Assembly (NCBI GenBank): GCA_019634915.1
Contig: JAHCAN010000003.1
Coordinates: 62,001 to 126,000 of the forward strand
Reading direction: 5' to 3'
Source of the DNA: Steroidobacteraceae bacterium
Lineage (GTDB): Bacteria > Pseudomonadota > Gammaproteobacteria > Steroidobacterales > Steroidobacteraceae
Length of the DNA: 64,000 nt
Shown here: positions 26,881-35,716 of the stretch, piece by piece
Layout: every line of letters starts with the position of its first letter
Numbering within the stretch: position 1 is the first letter of the stretch
The notes under the pieces: generated by a model
What the model was told of the DNA's origin: nothing
Databases searched by the model: none
The model's input: the letters and a program-made list of their open reading frames with translations, nothing else
Made by a program: the position numbers and the translations under genes

Positions 26881-27610
26881 AGGCGCGCTGCGCGCAGAGC
26901 ACCGCGATCGCGGCGAGCACCGCGGCGATGCCGGCGAGCCGCCGCAGCAGATCGCCGTGCGGCAGCAGTTTCTCGGCCAGCACCAGCGCGGCGATCGCCG
27001 CGACCCACAGCAGGTTCATCACGCCGCCGACGAACAGCAGCAACATCAGCCCCCAGCAGCAGCCGATGCAGTAGAGCCCGTGCCGCAGGCCCATCTGCAG
27101 CGCGCCGGCAACGCCGGGGCGATGCGCGGCAACGAGGAAGGCGGCCGGCGATCGACAGTGCGCGAGGCAGGCACGCTTCGCCGGCAGCCACTGGTAGATG
27201 CCGATCGCGAGCAACAGGCCCGCGGTGAGCACCGGGCGCGCGCTGACGCCCATCGCGTCGCTCCATCCGGCGTCGATCAGCGCGATCTGCAGCACCGTCG
27301 CGAGCAGCGAGAAGCCGAGCCAGGCGAGCAGATAGCCGCCGGCGAAGGCGGCGGTGCGCGCCGTGGCCGTCGCGGGCGCACCGTGCCGGTTGACCCGCTC
27401 GAACAGCGTGACCGTCGGCGCCACCGACGGCGTCATCATGCCGACCATCATCACCGACCACATCACGTACGTGACGGCGAAATAGTGCGGCGTGTGCAGG
27501 CCGCCGCTGCTCGCCGGCATCGGCATCGGCGCCTGCCAGAGCCAGACCCAGCACAGCGCGGCGAGCGCGACCAGTGCGCCGCCGGTCACGAACGCCGGGC
27601 GTGCGGCCAC
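26879..27610 (-). CDS. DUF2182 family integral membrane protein
   Basis: 243 residues with six or seven membrane segments. The family signature is near residues 50-75: YVMWSVMMVGMMTPSVAPT, rich in Met and Trp in a helix, and IGCCWGLMLLLFVGGVMNLLWV near the C-terminus with a Cys pair. These are described as predicted metal-binding membrane proteins; the transported or bound metal is not established. The gene follows the DUF1326 gene by 13 bases, a pairing seen in many proteobacteria, so the two likely work together. Last gene before the bidirectional terminator. Confidence 0.88.
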   Translation of the reverse strand: MAARPAFVTGGALVALAALCWVWLWQAPMPMPASSGGLHTPHYFAVTYVMWSVMMVGMMTPSVAPTVTLFERVNRHGAPATATARTAAFAGGYLLAWLGFSLLATVLQIALIDAGWSDAMGVSARPVLTAGLLLAIGIYQWLPAKRACLAHCRSPAAFLVAAHRPGVAGALQMGLRHGLYCIGCCWGLMLLLFVGGVMNLLWVAAIAALVLAEKLLPHGDLLRRLAGIAAVLAAIAVLCAQRA

Positions 27611-27623
27611 GGCGTGCTCGCGG

Positions 27624-28274
27624 TCAGGCGGCGCGCGGATGCGCGACGCCGGCGCCGCTCATGTCGATGTGCGCGAGGTGGGCATGGCGGCTCTCCCAGG
27701 CGAGCGGGAACGGCGCCTCGAGCGTGCGCACCCGGCTGCTCGCGGCCTCCGCCTGGTCGAATTCGAAGCCGGCCGGCATGTCGATGCGCACGCGCACGGG
27801 CTCGCCGGTGACCGGATTGCGGATCGGCTCGACCTGCAGTTCGAGCACGCCCGGCACGACGACTCTCGCATCGCGGGCATCGGGATCGCACGCGACCTCG
27901 ATCGCCGCGAACAGCGGCGGGCGCACGCGCGCATAGGTTGCCGCGAACACGTTGAAGATCGTCGCGCCGGCTTCAGTCTCCTCGCCCGACATGATCTTCA
28001 GCAGCGCCTCGCGCTGGGCGCCGCCCGCGCGCCGGTCGACGATGGGCTGCACTTCGCCGTTGCCCTCGTGGATCGGGCCGGGCCACTTGAACAGCCCGCC
28101 GAACGCGAGCCCGTCGAGCGGCGTGTCACCGAAGTGGCCTCGGCTGATCTGGATCGCGACCGCCGCCTGGCAATGACCCTGCGTCGGCAGCGACATGAAC
28201 TGGCACGGGCAGCCCCATGCGCAGTTGCAGGTGGAGATATCGATACCCTGGATGCGCCAGTCGATCCGAGCCAT
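27624..28274 (-). CDS. DUF1326 domain protein
   Basis: 216 residues, no signal peptide. The diagnostic Cys-rich start is RIQGIDISTCNCAWGCPCQF, four cysteines in CxCxxxCxC spacing that could bind a metal, followed by QGHCQAAVAIQISRGHFGD. The rest is strand-rich. Function is unknown; the constant association with DUF2182 membrane proteins suggests metal handling or a membrane-linked thiol function. The ATG at 28274 is used; the sequence is conserved from the first residues. Confidence 0.88.
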   Translation of the reverse strand: MARIDWRIQGIDISTCNCAWGCPCQFMSLPTQGHCQAAVAIQISRGHFGDTPLDGLAFGGLFKWPGPIHEGNGEVQPIVDRRAGGAQREALLKIMSGEETEAGATIFNVFAATYARVRPPLFAAIEVACDPDARDARVVVPGVLELQVEPIRNPVTGEPVRVRIDMPAGFEFDQAEAASSRVRTLEAPFPLAWESRHAHLAHIDMSGAGVAHPRAA

Positions 28275-28327
28275 GGTCCCCTCCTTGGGTACCGGCGGAT
28301 TCTACGCCCGCGGCGGCGGCAGGGGGA

Positions 28328-28684
28328 TCAGCCGTTGGCGACCTGCGGCTCAGGCAGAGCGGTGGCCGGCGCGGCCTCGATCGGGCCGATGCACGGGATC
28401 GGCCCGCTGCCGTGGAAACACTGCCCGGTGTTCTCGAGCCAGCGCTCGATGTGGCGGCGAAAGCGCCCGACGGCCTCGGCGCGCAGCTTCGCGACCGTCT
28501 CGTCGCCGCCCAGCTGCTCCTGCGTCGTGGAGACCTGCCACCACCATTGCAGGCGGTCGAGGCGCTCGCCGTCGAGGTAAGGCAGGGTGATGGTGAATCG
28601 CCGGCCGGCGCGTGTCGGCGCCGTTTCGGCGTGGGCAAAATAATCCTCGAGCACGCGCGGCAGTTCGATGAGCGGCATGCGCAA
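28328..28684 (-). CDS. Conserved-looking protein of unknown function
   Basis: 118 residues, soluble, no signal peptide and no recognised family. Features: an amphipathic first helix (LIELPRVLEDYFAHAE), a strand pair (RRFTITLPYLDGERL), a Trp cluster (LQWWWQVSTTQ), a charged helix and a C-terminal segment with two Cys (TGQCFHGSGPIPCIG). The initial Met or Met3 could start it. It lies 54 bases after the acyl-CoA dehydrogenase gene and 53 bases before the DUF1326 gene on the same strand, so it may be in one transcript with both. No function is proposed. Confidence 0.6.
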   Translation of the reverse strand: MRMPLIELPRVLEDYFAHAETAPTRAGRRFTITLPYLDGERLDRLQWWWQVSTTQEQLGGDETVAKLRAEAVGRFRRHIERWLENTGQCFHGSGPIPCIGPIEAAPATALPEPQVANG

Positions 28685-28738
28685 TCCGTGATGACTACGG
28701 AACTGTCCACATCATAACGGCATTGCTGCGCACTTGTC

Positions 28739-29946
<1,208 letters not shown>

Positions 29947-29950
<4 letters not shown>

Positions 29951-30927
29951 TCTCCCGGAAGGATGACGAGCTTGCCCGACACGCGGCGCTCCATCAGCGC
30001 GCGGATCGCCTCGGGGCCGCGCGCGAGCGGATAACGGCCGGCGATGTACGGCCGCAGCCGGCCTTCGCCGAGCCAGCCGAACAGGGTCTGGATGCCGGCC
30101 GCGAGGCGCGCGGGCTCGCGGCGGATCAGGTCGCCGAGGAACACGCCGACGATCGCGCAGCCCTTCAGCAGTGCGAGATTGGCCGGGATGCGCGGGATCT
30201 CGCCGTTCGCGAAGCCGACGATCAGGTGGCGGCCGCGCCAGGCGATGCTGCGCAGCGCCGGCTCGGTGTAGACGCCGCCGACCGGATCGTAGATCACGTC
30301 GGCGCCGCGACCCGCGGTCAGCGCCTTCACGCGCTCGCGCAGGTCCTCGTCCGCGTAGTTCACGAGCTCGTCGGCGCCGTGCCCGCGGCACACCGCGAGC
30401 TTGTCGGCACTGGATGCCGCGGCGATCACGCGCGCGCCGAGCGCCTTGCCGATCTCGATCGCCGCGAGGCCGACGCCGCCGGAGGCGCCGAGCACCAGCA
30501 GGGTCTCGCCGGGCTGCAGCGCGCCGCGGTCGGCGAGTGCATGCCACGACGTCGCGTAGGTCATCACGAAGGCTGCGCCGGTCGCGAAGTCGAGGCCCGG
30601 CGGCATCGGTATCAGCGCACCGGCGTCCACCGCCACCTGGCTCGCGAACGCGCCGTGCACGGTGAACGCGATCACGCGGTCGCCCGGCTTCGTCGTGCGC
30701 ACGTCCGCACCGACCGTGCGCACGATCCCGGCGCATTCACCGCCCGGCGCGAACGGCAGCGGCGGCTTGAACTGGTACTTGCCCTGGATGATCAGCGCGT
30801 CGGGGAAATTGACGCCGGCGGCCTGCACGTCGATCACGACCTGCCCGGGGCCGGGCACCAGGTCCGGCAGCTCCTCGACCGTGAGCGCCTCGGGTGGCCC
30901 ATACACCTTGCACAGCAGCGCTCTCAT
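29947..30927 (-). CDS. NADPH:quinone oxidoreductase-like zinc-free MDR protein
   Basis: 326 residues, medium-chain dehydrogenase/reductase fold. N-terminal GroES-like domain ([32 protein letters not shown]), nucleotide motif [22 protein letters not shown], and [12 protein letters not shown]. The zinc-ligand cysteines of alcohol dehydrogenases are absent, as in quinone oxidoreductase or enoyl reductase types. The substrate is probably an enone or enoyl thioester made by neighbouring enzymes. It starts 4 bases after the SDR stop and its own stop overlaps the next start. Confidence 0.9.
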
Positions 30928-30931
30928 GGCG

Positions 30932-31702
30932 TCAGGCGATCAGGTAGCCGCCATCGACATTGAGCGCGACGCCGGTCGTGTAGCTCGCGGCGGGCGACAC
31001 GAGGTACAGCACCGCGCCGGCCATTTCGTCGGGCTGCGCAACGCGGTTCATCGGGATGTGCGGCAGCACCTTCTGCAGCACCGCGGGGTTGCGCGTCAGC
31101 GCCGAGGCGAACTTCGTCTCGGTCAGGCCCGGCAGCAGCGCGTTGACGCGGATGCCCTGCGGCGCGCACTCGCGTGCGAACGCCTTCGTCATCGAGATCA
31201 CCGCGGCCTTGGTGATCGAGTACACGCCCTGCAGCGGCCCGGGAATCACGCCGTTGATCGACGCGACGTTGACGATGCTGCCGCCACCGCCACGCGCCAT
31301 CAGCTTCGCGCCGGCCTGCGACATGAAGAAATAGCCGCGGATGTTCACGTCCACGGTCTTCTGGAACGCGCCGGGATCGACCTCGGTGATCGGGCCAAAG
31401 TGCGGATTGGTCGCCGCGTTGTTCACCAGGATGTCGAGCCGGCCATGGGCGGCATCGATGGCTGCGAAGGTCTTGTCGATTTCCGCGAGCTCGCCGATGT
31501 GGCAGGCGAGTGCGCTCGCCTGGCCGCCGGATTCGCGGATCGAGGCGGCGACGGCCTCGCAGGCCTCGGCCTTGCGGCTCGAGACCACCACGTGCGCCCC
31601 GGCGGCGGCCAGCGTGCGCGCGATCGACTCGCCGATGCCGCGGCTCGCCCCGGTGACCAGCGCGATGCGGCCCGAGAGGTCGAAAGAGGCGGAAATGCTC
31701 AT
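30932..31702 (-). CDS. Short-chain dehydrogenase/reductase (SDR)
   Basis: 256 residues. Classical SDR: cofactor motif ALVTGASRGIGESIA, NNAATNP, catalytic Ser-Tyr-Lys with VYSITKAAVISMTKAFA, and the closing GVALNVDGGYLIA. The Arg after the glycine motif (SSRK) favours NADP(H) or dual use. It is first in the operon with the quinone reductase and acyl-CoA dehydrogenase and faces the divergent LysR gene. The ATG at 31702 gives the usual N-terminus; the in-frame ATG at 31741 would run into the operator palindrome. Confidence 0.92.
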   Translation of the reverse strand: MSISASFDLSGRIALVTGASRGIGESIARTLAAAGAHVVVSSRKAEACEAVAASIRESGGQASALACHIGELAEIDKTFAAIDAAHGRLDILVNNAATNPHFGPITEVDPGAFQKTVDVNIRGYFFMSQAGAKLMARGGGGSIVNVASINGVIPGPLQGVYSITKAAVISMTKAFARECAPQGIRVNALLPGLTETKFASALTRNPAVLQKVLPHIPMNRVAQPDEMAGAVLYLVSPAASYTTGVALNVDGGYLIA

Positions 31703-31729
31703 GGTGGTGGCAAGCCTAGGCTGCCGTGT

Positions 31730-31752
31730 GGAATCATTCAAATGAATGTTCC
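31730..31752. promoter_or_regulatory. Predicted LysR operator in the lysR-SDR gap
   Basis: A perfect 14-base palindrome, CATTCA-AA-TGAATG (31735-31748), lies inside flanking GGAA and TTCC. It is in the 62-base divergent gap, the standard place for a LysR protein to control itself and its target operon, and contains the T-N11-A type arrangement. Confidence 0.6.
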
Positions 31753-31764
31753 GAATTCGCAGGA

Positions 31765-32691
31765 ATGAATCCTGTGCATATACGCGGCATCGACCTCAAC
31801 CTGCTCGTGGTGCTCGACGCGATCTTCACCGAAGGTGGCATCACGCCCGCCGCGCGCAAGCTCAACCTGACGCAGCCCGCGGTGAGCCATGCGCTCGCCC
31901 GCCTGCGTGCGCTGCTCGGTGATCCGCTGTTCGTGCGCGACGGCCGCGCGATGCGCGCGACGCCGGTGGCGCGCAAGCTCGTCGAGCCGGTGCGCCGCGC
32001 GCTGCGCAGCCTCGAGGTGTCGCTCAACGAGACCGAGTCGTTCGACCCCGCCTCGAGCCAGCGCCGCTTCACGATCGGCGTGCGCGATGTGTTCGAGGCG
32101 ACACTGCTGCCGCCGCTGATGCGCACGATCCTGCGTGTCGCGCCGCAGGTCGACGTCGCGGCGCTCACGGTCGGGCGCGACGAGCTCGAGGGCGAGCTGG
32201 CCTCGGGCCAGCTCGACGCCGCGCTCGATGTGCGCTGGCCGATGAGTGAAGCGGTGCGCCGCCAGCGCATCGCCGAGGAAAAGCTCGTCGTCGTCGCACG
32301 CGAGCGGCATCCGATGACCAAGGCCGCGGCGCAGCGCGGGCTCGATCTCGACACGTATCTCGCTCAGGAGCACGTCGTCGTCAGCTCGCGCCGCAGCGGC
32401 GCCGGGCCGGTCGACCACGAGCTCGCGCGCTTCGGCCTGCGCCGGCGCATCCGCCTGCGCTGCCAGCATTATTTCGCCGCCTCGCGCGTCGTCGCGGTCT
32501 CGAACCTGTTGCTGACCATGCCCGAGCACTACGCGCGCATCGTCAACAAGCGGCTGCCGAACCAGGTGCTGCCGATGCCGCTCGCGATGCCGCCGCTCGA
32601 TGCGTACCTGTACTGGCACAACGACGTCGATCGCGATCCGGCGAACTGCTGGCTGCGCGAACAGCTGACCGCGGTGTTTACCGGCCGATAG
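31765..32691 (+). CDS. LysR-family transcriptional regulator
   Basis: 308 residues. Winged helix at the N-terminus: LNLLVVLDAIFTEGGITPAA then LNLTQPAVSHALARLRALLG and VRDGRAMRATPVA, the DNA-binding signature. The C-terminal two-lobed effector domain starts near residue 90 (RRFTIGVRDVFEATLLPPL), close to the NodD/PcpR-like branch that responds to aromatic or hydrophobic ligands. It is divergent from the SDR operon and almost certainly controls it through the palindrome at 31730-31752. The in-frame ATG at 31765 is taken as start; GTG or ATG codons further up lie in the operator. Confidence 0.9.
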   Translation: MNPVHIRGIDLNLLVVLDAIFTEGGITPAARKLNLTQPAVSHALARLRALLGDPLFVRDGRAMRATPVARKLVEPVRRALRSLEVSLNETESFDPASSQRRFTIGVRDVFEATLLPPLMRTILRVAPQVDVAALTVGRDELEGELASGQLDAALDVRWPMSEAVRRQRIAEEKLVVVARERHPMTKAAAQRGLDLDTYLAQEHVVVSSRRSGAGPVDHELARFGLRRRIRLRCQHYFAASRVVAVSNLLLTMPEHYARIVNKRLPNQVLPMPLAMPPLDAYLYWHNDVDRDPANCWLREQLTAVFTGR

Positions 32692-32713
32692 GCGCGCGGT
32701 CGCGGGGCCGGCT

Positions 32714-34018
32714 TCAGCGCGGCGGCTGGCGCGGTCCCGGCGCGTCGCGCGTCAACCGGTGGATCAGCAGCGCTGCGCGCTGGGCCATCGGCGTCAGCGT
32801 ATCGAGCCCTGTGTATTCGCCCGGCGCGTGGGAATTGTCGCCGCCGCCGCTGCCGAGACCGTCGAGACCCGGAAGCAGATGTGCGATGAAGCCGATGTCG
32901 CCTGCGCCGCGCCTGCCGGGATCGAGCGCCGCGACCGGTCCGAGGCCGAGGTCACGGCTCGCGCCGTCGAGCACCTTCAGCAGCGCCTCGTTGCCCGGCG
33001 TCGGCGTCATCGGCGGGTAGGCGCCTTCATCGAAGCGCAGCGTCGCCCCGGTGCGCGGCAGGTGCCGTGCCACGATCGCCTGCATGCGCGCCATCGCGCT
33101 GCGCTCCTGCTCGAGGCTGATGTAGCGCAGGTCGCCGCGCGCGATCGCGACCGGCGCGATCACATTGGTCTTGCCCTCGGCCGTGCCGCGGTAGTCGTCG
33201 AGTTCCGCCTGCGTGCCGCCGACGATCACGCTCGGGTTCAGGGTCAGGTATTTCTCGGCGCCGAGCTCGGCCTGGAAGGCCGCGAGGATGCGTGCCGCCT
33301 CGTAGACCGCGCCGCTGCCGCTGCCTGCGCCGAAAATGCCGCTCGAGTGCCCCGTCTCGCCGGTCGTCTCGAGCGTCCAGCTGCTGAAACCGCGGCGGCC
33401 GATGGTCGCGGTGCCGTCGACCGACGTCTCGAAGCTGAGCGCCGCATCGCTCTGCCCGGCGAGCTCGAGCATCGTCGCGCGCGACACGGCGAACGGCAGG
33501 CCGGCATCCTCCTCGTCGCCGGTGAGCATGACGGTGATGCGGCGGTCCGCGAGCGCGCCGGCGGCGTGCAGCGCTTTCAGGGCCTGCAGCATCACGACGA
33601 TGCCGCCCTTCATGTCGCTCGTGCCGGTGCCGTAGGCACGATCGCCTTCGCGGCGAAACCGCTCGCCGGCGAGCACTGTGTCGAGATGGCCCAGCAGCAA
33701 CAGGCGCTGGCCGCGCGTGCCGTCGATCGTGGCGACGAGGTGCCCGGCGCGCTTCATGTCGGCAGGCAACTCGACCCAGCGCGTGTGAAAGCCGATGGCC
33801 CGCAATTCTTCGGCAAAGACCTCGCCGACGGCGCGTACGCCGGCGAGGTTCTCGGTGGGGCTTTCGATGTCGACGGCGCGGGCGAGCAGCGCCTCGGCGG
33901 CCGGCTGGCCTGCGGCGACCTGCTGCGCGATTGCGCTTTCGGTCGGATCGAGCGCGGCTCGCGCGACAGCGACACCGCCGATGAGCGCAATGACGGTGCC
34001 TGCGATGAAACGGAACAT
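32714..34018 (-). CDS. M20-family metallopeptidase, exported (glutamate carboxypeptidase-like)
   Basis: 434 residues with a signal peptide (MFRFIAGTVIALIGGVAVARA). All metal-site motifs are intact: LLLGHLDTV, GTSDMKGGIVVMLQAL, MLTGDEEDAG, and TTGETGHSSGIFG with the dimer-domain His. The closest named activity is carboxypeptidase G2-type removal of C-terminal glutamate or related amino acids, but specificity is open. Located in the periplasm by its signal peptide. A TTG 12 bases upstream is a weaker start. It seems to be a single-gene unit, convergent with lysR. Confidence 0.9.
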   Translation of the reverse strand: MFRFIAGTVIALIGGVAVARAALDPTESAIAQQVAAGQPAAEALLARAVDIESPTENLAGVRAVGEVFAEELRAIGFHTRWVELPADMKRAGHLVATIDGTRGQRLLLLGHLDTVLAGERFRREGDRAYGTGTSDMKGGIVVMLQALKALHAAGALADRRITVMLTGDEEDAGLPFAVSRATMLELAGQSDAALSFETSVDGTATIGRRGFSSWTLETTGETGHSSGIFGAGSGSGAVYEAARILAAFQAELGAEKYLTLNPSVIVGGTQAELDDYRGTAEGKTNVIAPVAIARGDLRYISLEQERSAMARMQAIVARHLPRTGATLRFDEGAYPPMTPTPGNEALLKVLDGASRDLGLGPVAALDPGRRGAGDIGFIAHLLPGLDGLGSGGGDNSHAPGEYTGLDTLTPMAQRAALLIHRLTRDAPGPRQPPR

Positions 34019-34121
34019 GTGGTTTGGCAAGGCCGGTTACCCCCGTGCGGCAGAGCCCGGATGCTAACCCGGCATCGGCGCATGCGCAGCGCCCGCGGTG
34101 ACCGTCACCGGTGGGTCCGCG

Positions 34122-35138
34122 TCAGATCAGCCTGACCAGCTGCTTGCCGAAATTCCTGCCCTTGAGCAGTCCAAGGAAAGCTTCGGGCGCCGACTCGATG
34201 CCCTGCGCAATGGACTCGCGCGGACGAAGCTTGCCGGTGGCCACCAGGGTGCCGAGCTCCTGCAGCGCCTCGGGCCAGACCTCCATGTGATCGCTGACGA
34301 TGAAGCCTTCGATCTTCATGCGATTGATGAGGATCAGCGCCGGGTTGGCCATGGGCAGCGGCTGGCCATCGTAGCCGGCGATCATGCCGCACAGCGCGAC
34401 GCGGGCGAAGGCGTTGGCGCGCAGCAGTATCGCGTCGAGGAGGTAGCCGCCGACATTCTCGAAGTGACCATCGATGCCCGCGGGGCAGGCTTCCTTCAGC
34501 GCCTGGCTCAGGCTCCTGGCGTCGGGGTGCTGGCGGTGGTCGATGCAGGCGTCGAAGCCGAGCTCTTCGACCGCGTACCTGCACTTGTCAGGTCCGCCCG
34601 CGATGCCGACCACGCGGCAGCCGCGCGCCCTGGCCAGTGCGCCGAATGCGCTGCCCACTGCGCCGGTGGCGGCTGAAATCGTCAGAGTACTGTCTTTGCC
34701 CGGCGCAATGATCTTCACCAGGCCATACCACGCGGTGACGCCGGGCATGCCCACCGCGCCCAGGTAGTACGACAGCGGCACGTGGGCAGTGTCCACCTTG
34801 CGCAATACGCCGGGCTGCGATGCATCCGCCACGCTGTATTCCTGCCAGCCGCCGAAGCCCACCACCTTGTCGCCGACGGCGAAGCGGGGATTCCTGCTTT
34901 CGACGACCTCGCCGACCGTGGCGCCCTGCATCACCTGGCCGAGTGGCTGCGGCTGGGCATAGCTCTTTGAATCGTTCATGCGTCCGCGCATGTACGGGTC
35001 GAGGCTCAGGTAATGGTGACGCACCAGCACCTGGCCGTCCTCGAGTTCCGGTGTCTCGACGGAGACCAGCCTGAAATTGCCGGCCACGGCCTCGCCCTTG
35101 GGGCGGTTGTCCAGCAGCAGCTGCCTGTTGGCGGGCAT
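34122..35138 (-). CDS. NADP-dependent double-bond reductase, CurA/2-alkenal reductase type
   Basis: 338 residues. Leukotriene B4 dehydrogenase-like MDR: NRQLLLDNRPKGEAV at the start, SLDPYMRGRMNDSKSY, GMPGVTAWYGL, nucleotide loop ISAATGAVGSAFGALARARG, and ENVGGYLLDAIL. These enzymes use NADPH to reduce the C=C of alpha,beta-unsaturated aldehydes and ketones, often for detoxification. Single-gene unit. The 248-base gap to the PadR gene holds three spaced TACGGCGA copies of unknown meaning and the PadR operator near its far end. Confidence 0.92.
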   Translation of the reverse strand: MPANRQLLLDNRPKGEAVAGNFRLVSVETPELEDGQVLVRHHYLSLDPYMRGRMNDSKSYAQPQPLGQVMQGATVGEVVESRNPRFAVGDKVVGFGGWQEYSVADASQPGVLRKVDTAHVPLSYYLGAVGMPGVTAWYGLVKIIAPGKDSTLTISAATGAVGSAFGALARARGCRVVGIAGGPDKCRYAVEELGFDACIDHRQHPDARSLSQALKEACPAGIDGHFENVGGYLLDAILLRANAFARVALCGMIAGYDGQPLPMANPALILINRMKIEGFIVSDHMEVWPEALQELGTLVATGKLRPRESIAQGIESAPEAFLGLLKGRNFGKQLVRLI

Positions 35139-35348
35139 TTCCTCGGTCTCCCCTGGTTCGATCGGTGGACGGCGAAGCCGCGGTACGGCGAGCGCAGCCG
35201 CGAGGGGATGTTACGGCGAGCGGGCTGATACGGCGACCGGGGCGCGAAATCCCGGCGGGGCGTCGTGCCGCGCCGGCGGAGTCGCGAGCCGGCATCCGCC
35301 CGCCGCCTCGCGTATCGCAGGGACTCTTGCACTCCTTTTCAATCCCTG

Positions 35349-35370
35349 CTACCTTTATATCGCAAGGTAG
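35349..35370. promoter_or_regulatory. Predicted PadR operator upstream of padR-pspC
   Basis: CTACCTT and AAGGTAG form a perfect inverted repeat with an 8-base AT-rich spacer, ending 17 bases before the regulator's start codon. The centre could serve as a -10 element. PadR proteins commonly repress their own operons through such short repeats. Confidence 0.65.
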
Positions 35371-35386
35371 CTTTCCACGAGTCAAA

Positions 35387-35716
35387 ATGAAGATCGAGGA
35401 AAAATTCTCGCCGATCCGTAAGGGGCTGCTGGAGTTCGTTCTGCTCAGGGTGATCGCGGGCGAGAAGCTCTACGTCGCCGAAATGCTCGGACGGCTGGCG
35501 GACACCGACTTTGCGACACAGGAAGGCACGCTCTATCCGCTGCTGAGCCGCATGCGCCGCGAGAATCTCGTCGACTACGAGTGGCAGGAGTCGGACTCGG
35601 GGCCGCCGCGCAAGTACTACAAGCTGACGCCGGCCGGGAAAAGCACGCTGAAGGAACTGCAGCTCTACTGGCAACGACTCAACGACACGATGGTGCAACT
35701 GGGGTCACGGACATGA
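35387..35716 (+). CDS. PadR-family transcriptional regulator
   Basis: 109 residues, the short PadR-s2 type: winged helix at 10-90 with FVLLRVIAGEKLYVAEMLGRL, TQEGTLYPLLSRMRRENLVDYEW and PRKYYKLTPAGKSTL, then one C-terminal dimer helix. Stop overlaps the start of the PspC-domain gene (ATGA). It probably represses the pair until a signal, often envelope stress or an antimicrobial in this family, releases it. A longer frame reaching 35165 includes the operator and has no protein character. Confidence 0.92.
   Translation: MKIEEKFSPIRKGLLEFVLLRVIAGEKLYVAEMLGRLADTDFATQEGTLYPLLSRMRRENLVDYEWQESDSGPPRKYYKLTPAGKSTLKELQLYWQRLNDTMVQLGSRT

Noticed and set aside
35184-35236. Three copies of TACGGCGA in the gap between the CurA-type gene and padR
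   Set aside because: Unequal spacing (28 and 17 bases) and short length; could be chance in GC-rich DNA, so not called as a site.
35165-35386. In-frame 5' extension of the PadR gene
   Set aside because: It would include the operator repeat and encode low-complexity sequence unlike any PadR protein.
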